A stretch of DNA of 64,000 bases from positions 1 to 64,000 of the forward strand of contig NZ_JACIDJ010000008.1 in the NCBI RefSeq assembly GCF_014196305.1. Direction: 5' to 3'. Positions 59,375-64,000 of the stretch are shown here, piece by piece. How positions within the stretch are numbered: position 1 is the stretch's first letter; each line of letters opens with the position of its first letter. The DNA is from Roseococcus suduntuyensis. GTDB lineage: Bacteria; Pseudomonadota; Alphaproteobacteria; Acetobacterales; Acetobacteraceae. Made by a program: the position numbers and the translations under genes. The notes under the pieces are model-generated. The model searched no databases. It saw only the letters and a program-made list of their open reading frames with translations, and had not been told where the DNA came from.

Positions 59375-60292
59375 ATGGCCCTCGAACCCGACCTCCTGCT
59401 CGACCGGCGCCGCCTCAAGCGGCAACTCGCCTTCTGGCGCACCACCCTCGTCCTCGGCGTGGTGGTGGGCCTGGCGGTGATCTTCGGCGGGCCCGGGCCT
59501 GCCGCCAGCGTGCTGGGCGGGCAGCATGTGGCCCGCCTCACCCTGGCGGGCACCATCAGCGAGGACCGTCGCACCCTGCGCCTGCTGGAACGCGCCGCGC
59601 GGGATGACGACATGCGCGCCCTGCTGGTCATGATCAACAGCCCGGGCGGGTCGGTCGCCGGCGGCGAGGCCTTCCATGCGGCCATTGCCCGCGTGCGCGC
59701 GGCCGGCAAGCCCGTGGTGGCCATCATGGGCGGCACGGCCGCCTCGGCCGGCTACATGGTGGCGCTGCCGGCCCACCGCATCTTCGCCCGCGAATCCACG
59801 CTGACGGGCTCCATCGGCGTGCTGCTGCAAAGCTTCAACGCGGCGGAATTGCTGGAAAGCCTGGGCGTGCGGCCGGAGAGCATCACCTCCGGCCCCCTGA
59901 AGGACCAGCCCAGCCCCTTCCGCCCGTTGACCGAAGAGGGGCGCGCGGCGCTCTCCGCGGTGGTCGAGGACATGCAGTCCCAATTCGTCGCCATGGTCGC
60001 CGCCGGGCGCGACATGCCCGAGGCCCAGGTGCGCGCCGTGGCCGATGGCCGTGTCATGACCGGCCGCCAGGCGATGGCGCTGGGCCTGCTGGATGCCATT
60101 GGCGGCGAGGCCGAGGCGCGCGTCTGGCTGGCCGAACAGCATGAGGTCCCGCGGGACCTTCGGGTGCGCGACCTGGACCCGCGCGGGACGGCAGAACGGG
60201 CCCTTTCCTCGATGTCGGATGCCTTCTGGGGAGGGGCCGCGCGGCTTTTGCGCGCGGAAGGTGTATTTCCCTGGCAAATTTCGCTTCGATAA
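59375..60292 (+). CDS. sppA: S49 signal peptide peptidase SppA
   Basis: A 305-aa membrane peptidase that degrades leftover signal peptides. One N-terminal membrane helix (about 23-42), then the S49 domain with the catalytic dyad S124 (TAASAGYM) and K176 (GPLKDQPSP); their 52-residue spacing equals that in the Bacillus enzyme. Also MINSPGGSVAGGE and STLTGSIGVL. ATG at 59375. It is the single-repeat, short form. Confidence 0.93.
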   Translation: MALEPDLLLDRRRLKRQLAFWRTTLVLGVVVGLAVIFGGPGPAASVLGGQHVARLTLAGTISEDRRTLRLLERAARDDDMRALLVMINSPGGSVAGGEAFHAAIARVRAAGKPVVAIMGGTAASAGYMVALPAHRIFARESTLTGSIGVLLQSFNAAELLESLGVRPESITSGPLKDQPSPFRPLTEEGRAALSAVVEDMQSQFVAMVAAGRDMPEAQVRAVADGRVMTGRQAMALGLLDAIGGEAEARVWLAEQHEVPRDLRVRDLDPRGTAERALSSMSDAFWGGAARLLRAEGVFPWQISLR

Positions 60293-60358
60293 ACGCTGAA
60301 CATCCTGCAATCTCGACTACATCGGGTTGTGTGAATGCACCACGCCGCGAGGAACGCC

Positions 60359-60661
60359 ATGACAAAAAGCGAGTTGATCGCGCATCTGGCCACCCAGCAT
60401 CCGCATCTGCGGCAGCCGGATGTGGAACTTGTGGTTGGAACGATCTTCGAGGAGATCAGCAAGGCCCTCGCGCGCGGGGACCGGGTGGAGCTGCGCGGCT
60501 TCGGCGCCTTCACCACCCGCAAGCGCGACGCGCGCCAGGGCCGCAACCCCCGCACCGGGGAAAGCGTGGCCGTGGCCAGCAAGGGCATGCCGCATTTCCG
60601 CCCGGGCAAGGAGCTGCGGATTCGCGTCAATGGCGGCCAGGACCCCGGCGAGGGCGCCTGA
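60359..60661 (+). CDS. ihfB: integration host factor subunit beta
   Basis: A 100-aa HU/IHF-family DNA-bending protein. [17 protein letters not shown] start, the beta-arm region [26 protein letters not shown] in part with the conserved proline, and [17 protein letters not shown] in part identify IhfB. It forms a heterodimer with IhfA and serves recombination and transcription, possibly including excision of the element just upstream. GAGGAA ribosome site precedes the ATG at 60359. sppA followed by ihfB is a common order. Confidence 0.93.
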   Translation: MTKSELIAHLATQHPHLRQPDVELVVGTIFEEISKALARGDRVELRGFGAFTTRKRDARQGRNPRTGESVAVASKGMPHFRPGKELRIRVNGGQDPGEGA

Positions 60662-60707
60662 CCGAACCCGGCTGACGCCGCCGCGATTCCGGGGTAACGC
60701 ATGGGGC

Positions 60708-61421
60708 ATGCTCGCACGTCCCCAAGCTCCGGGCGGCCGCCTGATCGCGGCCCTCGATACCCCGCGCCTCGATGAGGCCCTTTCCCTCGCGGATCGTATG
60801 GGGGGTGCCCCCGCCGTGCTGAAGCTGGGGTTGGAACTGTTCTGCGCCGAGGGGCCCGCGGCGCTGGACGCCCTGACCGCCCGCGCGCCGGTCTTCCTGG
60901 ACGTGAAGCTGCACGACATTCCCAACACGGTGGCCGGCGCCATTCGCGCCTTGTGCCCCCGTGGCCCCGCCATGGTGACCCTGCACGCCGGCGGCGGCCC
61001 CGCCATGATCGCGGCCGCGCGCGAGGCGGCGGAGCGGGCGGGCGCCACGCGCCCCATCCTGCTGGCCGTCACGGTGCTGACCAGCATGGATGCCGCCACC
61101 CTGCACGAGGTCGGCGTGGCCGGCGGCCCGTCTCAGCAGGTGCTGCGCCTCGCGCGCATGGCGCTCGCGGCCGGCGCCGATGGGCTGGTCTGCTCGGCGC
61201 GGGAGGTGGCGATGCTGCGCGACGCGCTGGGCGAGGACCCCTTGCTGGTCGTGCCCGGCATTCGCCCCGCCGGCAGCGACCCTGGCGACCAGGCCCGCGT
61301 CGCCACCCCGGAGGAGGCGGTGGCCGCCGGTGCCGACTGGATCGTGGTGGGCCGCCCCATCACCGCCGCCGCCGACCCGGGTGCCGCCGCCCGCGCCATC
61401 GTGGCGGCCCTGCCGCGATGA
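60708..61421 (+). CDS. pyrF: orotidine 5'-phosphate decarboxylase
   Basis: A 237-aa TIM-barrel enzyme, last step of UMP synthesis. LIAALDTPRLDEAL start, the catalytic DVKLHDIPNTVAGA block with Lys and Asp, and the phosphate-binding VVPGIRPAGSDPGDQ and VVGRPIT loops. ATG at 60708 chosen; it begins just before the conserved core. Overlaps trpF by 4 bases. Confidence 0.95.
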   Translation: MLARPQAPGGRLIAALDTPRLDEALSLADRMGGAPAVLKLGLELFCAEGPAALDALTARAPVFLDVKLHDIPNTVAGAIRALCPRGPAMVTLHAGGGPAMIAAAREAAERAGATRPILLAVTVLTSMDAATLHEVGVAGGPSQQVLRLARMALAAGADGLVCSAREVAMLRDALGEDPLLVVPGIRPAGSDPGDQARVATPEEAVAAGADWIVVGRPITAAADPGAAARAIVAALPR

Positions 61422-62065
61422 GCGTCTGGGTCAAGGTCTGCGGCATCGCGACCCCCGAAGCCCTGGCGGCCGCGGCTTCGGCAGGCGCGGATGAGGTGGG
61501 CTTCGTCTTCTTCCCCGCCTCGCCCCGCGCGCTGACGCCGGAACAGGCGGGCGCGCTTTCGGCGACGCTGGAGGGCGGGCCGGGACGGGTCGGGCTTTTC
61601 GTGGACCCGACCGACGAGGAACTGGCCGAGACGCTCGCCGCCGTGCCGCTCGACACCATCCAGCTCCATGGCGAGGAGACGCCGGCCCGCGTCGCCGAAA
61701 TCCGCGCCCGCTTCCGCCGGCCGGTGATGAAGGCGCTGGGCATCGCGACCGAGGCCGACCTCGCCGCCATCCCGCCCCATGCCGCGGTGGCCGACCGGTT
61801 GCTGCTGGACGCGAAGGCGCCGCCCGGCGCCGCGCTGCCCGGCGGTAACGCCCAGCCCTTCGAATGGCGCCTGGTGCGGGGCCTGGCGGTGGGGCGGCCC
61901 TGGCTGCTGGCCGGCGGCCTGACGCCCGGCAACGTGGCCGAGGCCATCGCGACGGCCGGAGCGCCGGGGGTGGATGCCTCCTCGGGGCTGGAGCGGGAGC
62001 GGGGGGTGAAGGACTCCGCCCTGGTCGCCGCCTTCGTCAAGGCCGCGCGGGGCGCCAGCGTCTGA
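61418..62065 (+). CDS. trpF: phosphoribosylanthranilate isomerase
   Basis: A 215-aa tryptophan-pathway enzyme. The catalytic cysteine is in VKVCGIATPE (residue 8), followed by GFVFFPASPRALTPEQA, TIQLHGEETP and the C-terminal LAGGLTPGNVAEAI with VDASSGLERERGVKD. ATG at 61418 overlaps the pyrF stop by 4 bases. pyrF-trpF-trpB-trpA order is common in alphaproteobacteria. Confidence 0.95.
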   Translation: MSVWVKVCGIATPEALAAAASAGADEVGFVFFPASPRALTPEQAGALSATLEGGPGRVGLFVDPTDEELAETLAAVPLDTIQLHGEETPARVAEIRARFRRPVMKALGIATEADLAAIPPHAAVADRLLLDAKAPPGAALPGGNAQPFEWRLVRGLAVGRPWLLAGGLTPGNVAEAIATAGAPGVDASSGLERERGVKDSALVAAFVKAARGASV

Positions 62066-62066
62066 T

Positions 62067-62091
62067 CGTTTTCGGCGTTTCGCCGAAAACG
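62067..62091. repeat. perfect hairpin between trpF and trpB
   Basis: CGTTTTCGGCG (62067-62077) and CGCCGAAAACG (62081-62091) around TTT, directly after the trpF stop. There is no clean T-tract. It may end or weaken readthrough into trpB or stabilise the upstream message. The rest of the 190-base gap holds no gene; a GGCCCC/GGGGCC repeat lies near 62200-62216. Confidence 0.6.
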
Positions 62092-62256
62092 TGAATCAGC
62101 CGCCTAACCCTAGGCCGAAGTGTGATCAACGGAAGTTGACCATGGTGCGCCCGCCTCGCGCGATCCGGGGTTGGGGAAAGCCGCGCGCTTGGCTATCACT
62201 GTCGGCCCCGGGGGGCCGCATTGCCCCCCGCGCACCTCAGCCCCGGGAACGCCAAG

Positions 62257-63504
62257 TTGAACAAGCCCCTCACGCGCCCGAACACCTTCCGCAGCGGCCC
62301 CGACGCCGCCGGCAAGTTCGGCGGCTTCGGCGGCCGCTATGTGGCCGAGACGCTGATGCCCCTCATCCTCGAGGTGGAGCAGGCCTACAATGCCGCGAAG
62401 GCGGACCCGGCTTTCGACGCGGAGTGGCGCCGCCTGCTGACCCATTATGTCGGCCGCCCCAGCCCGCTTTGGTACGCGGAGCGCGTGACGGAACACCTGC
62501 GCGCCGAGGCCGCGCCCGGCATGGGTGCGAAGGTCTATTTCAAGCGCGACGAGCTGAACCACACCGGCGCGCACAAGATCAACGCGGTGCTGGGCCAGAT
62601 CCTGCTGGCCAAGCGCATGGGCAAGAAGCGCATCATCGCCGAGACCGGCGCGGGCCAACACGGTGTTGCCACCGCCACCGCCTGCGCCCTGTTCAACCTG
62701 CCCTGCACGGTCTTCATGGGCGCCACCGACGTGGCCCGCCAGCAGCCCAACGTGTTCCGCATGAAGCTGCTGGGCGCCGAGGTGGTGGCCGTGGAATCGG
62801 GCGCCGCCACGCTGAAGGATGCGATGAACGAGGCCCTTCGCCACTGGGTCGCGAATGTCGAGGACACCTACTACTGCATCGGCACCGTGGCCGGCCCGCA
62901 CCCCTATCCCGTCATGGTGCGCGACTTCCAGAGCGTGATCGGCAGCGAGACCCGCGCCCAGATGATGGAGGCCGAGGGCCGCCTGCCCGACGTGCTGGTG
63001 GCGGCGATCGGCGGTGGCTCCAACGCCATGGGCCTGTTCCATCCCTTCCTGGATGACGCCGATGTGCGGATGCTGGGCGTGGAGGCGGGCGGCCATGGCG
63101 TGGACACCGTCACCGGCCATGCGGCCAGCCTGACCGGCGGCCGCCCCGGCGTGCTGCACGGCAACCGCACCTACCTGCTGCAGGACGAGCATGGGCAGAT
63201 CCTGGAAGGCCACTCCATCAGCGCCGGCCTCGACTACCCGGGCGTCGGGCCGGAGCACGCCTGGCTGCACGAGCTGGGCCGGGTCGAATATGTGAACGCC
63301 ACCGATGACGAGGCGCTGGCCGCCTTCCAGCTCTGCTCGCGGCTGGAGGGCATCATCCCCGCGCTGGAGCCCGCGCACGCGCTGGCGCATGTGATCAAGG
63401 TGGCGCCCACACTGCCCGAGAGCACCCTGATCGTGATGAACATGTGCGGCCGCGGCGACAAGGACATCTTCACCGTCGCCCGCCTGCTGGGGGAGGAGTT
63501 CTGA
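62257..63504 (+). CDS. trpB: tryptophan synthase beta chain
   Basis: A 415-aa PLP enzyme that joins indole and serine. PLP lysine in [12 protein letters not shown], ammonium/PLP phosphate loop GGGSNAMG, and [12 protein letters not shown] and [12 protein letters not shown] blocks are present. TTG at 62257 ([19 protein letters not shown] as the N-terminus) fits family starts better than the TTG at 62221. TGA overlaps the trpA ATG by one base. Confidence 0.95.
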   Translation: MNKPLTRPNTFRSGPDAAGKFGGFGGRYVAETLMPLILEVEQAYNAAKADPAFDAEWRRLLTHYVGRPSPLWYAERVTEHLRAEAAPGMGAKVYFKRDELNHTGAHKINAVLGQILLAKRMGKKRIIAETGAGQHGVATATACALFNLPCTVFMGATDVARQQPNVFRMKLLGAEVVAVESGAATLKDAMNEALRHWVANVEDTYYCIGTVAGPHPYPVMVRDFQSVIGSETRAQMMEAEGRLPDVLVAAIGGGSNAMGLFHPFLDDADVRMLGVEAGGHGVDTVTGHAASLTGGRPGVLHGNRTYLLQDEHGQILEGHSISAGLDYPGVGPEHAWLHELGRVEYVNATDDEALAAFQLCSRLEGIIPALEPAHALAHVIKVAPTLPESTLIVMNMCGRGDKDIFTVARLLGEEF

Positions 63505-64000
63505 TGTCCGCCACCGCCACCGAGACCCGCCCCGTGGTCGCCACCGGCTCGCGCATCGCCGCCCGTTTCGCGGCCCTGCGCGCCGAGGGGCGGGGCGCGC
63601 TGATCCCCTTCCTCGAAGCCTATGACCCCGACCGCGCGACCAGCATGGAAATCCTGCGCGGGATGCCGGGCGCGGGCGCGGACCTCATCGAGATCGGCGT
63701 GCCCTTCACCGACCCGATGGCGGATGGGCCCATCATCCAGCTCGCCGGCCAGCGGGGGTTGAAGGCGGGTGCCACGCTGGGCGGTACGCTGGAGATGGTG
63801 CGGGAATTCCGCGCGGGCGATTCTGAGACGCCCGTGATCCTGATGGGCTACCTCAACCCCATCCTCTCCTATGGCGCCGAGCGCTTCGTGGCCGATGCCG
63901 CCAGCGCCGGCGTGGACGGCCTCATCGTGGTGGACATGCCGCCCGAGGAGGCCGAGGTCCTGGCGCCGCATGCCGCCGCCGCGGGGCTGGACATCATTCG
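63504..64000 (+). CDS. trpA: tryptophan synthase alpha chain, cut by window end
   Basis: The first 165 codons of TrpA, which makes indole from indole-3-glycerol phosphate. The catalytic glutamate is in [16 protein letters not shown] and the second catalytic aspartate in [10 protein letters not shown]. The ATG at 63504 shares a base with the trpB stop (TGATG) and has GGGAGGAG upstream, so it is coupled with trpB. The reading frame is open to base 64000. Confidence 0.95.
   Translation, partial: MSATATETRPVVATGSRIAARFAALRAEGRGALIPFLEAYDPDRATSMEILRGMPGAGADLIEIGVPFTDPMADGPIIQLAGQRGLKAGATLGGTLEMVREFRAGDSETPVILMGYLNPILSYGAERFVADAASAGVDGLIVVDMPPEEAEVLAPHAAAAGLDII

Noticed and set aside
59065-59480. 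+ strand frames crossing the tRNA-Thr gene
   Set aside because: They translate the tRNA and attachment repeat; no coding signal.

Overview
The window reads as a chromosomal segment of a GC-rich alphaproteobacterium, most likely Acetobacteraceae (Roseomonas or a close relative). This is inferred from gene content: NDUFA12 next to mlaD and a DUF2155 protein, zapA beside a probable 6S RNA, several Bug-type (TctC) solute-binding proteins, a DhnA-type aldolase and a pyrF-trpF-trpB-trpA run. Codon use is strongly GC-biased, so nearly every real gene casts long antisense shadow frames; these were left out.

Layout of the core chromosome. 1-13 kb: a GMC oxidoreductase and an FAD-linked oxidase, diverging; tRNA-Pro(TGG); an orphan Bug protein; then a leftward run of genes coupled by 4-base stop/start overlaps (secreted EEP phosphohydrolase, MFS carrier, PPK2, gamma-glutamylcyclotransferase-like), and a second leftward run (DMT exporter then a nuclease-helicase; GNAT then an alkyltransferase-like protein; RidA; a lone TSCPD protein). 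14.9-19.1 kb: housekeeping genes (NDUFA12, mlaD, DUF2155, candidate 6S RNA with a strong terminator, zapA, class I aldolase). 19-26.7 kb: Bug protein, TauE-like exporter, chemoreceptor, thiE, PhzF-like protein, FkbM methyltransferase, exported carbonic anhydrase, cytochrome c-prime, tRNA-Pro(CGG). 26.7-34 kb: exopolysaccharide locus (priming sugar transferase, chain-length regulator, Wza-like lipoprotein, WecG-like glycosyltransferase) followed by an unusual repeat-protein and SGNH-hydrolase pair. 34-44 kb: a complete tripartite tricarboxylate transporter (tctC-tctB-tctA), acyl-CoA ligase, ketopantoate reductase-like enzyme, a HlyD-like adaptor with a BcsA-like PilZ glycosyltransferase, and a sulfotransferase.

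44,083-59,208 is an integrated mobile element of about 15.1 kb. It lies between a 52-bp perfect direct repeat; the right copy is the 3' part of an intact tRNA-Thr(CGT) gene. Inside are a tyrosine integrase with arm-type repeats at both ends, an AlpA-like regulator, small unknown genes, a large RepB-primase/DUF3987 replication protein, a candidate replication origin, one isolated phage tail tape-measure protein, a broken ParB-like gene, an SRAP protein, a RelE/HigB-type toxin with its XRE antitoxin, and a decayed paralog of one cargo gene. No capsid, portal, terminase or conjugation genes were seen. The set resembles a phage satellite or replicative genomic island more than a prophage; this is inference.

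After the element the core resumes with sppA, ihfB, pyrF, trpF, trpB and a trpA cut off by the window end. I saw no rRNA operon and no CRISPR array.
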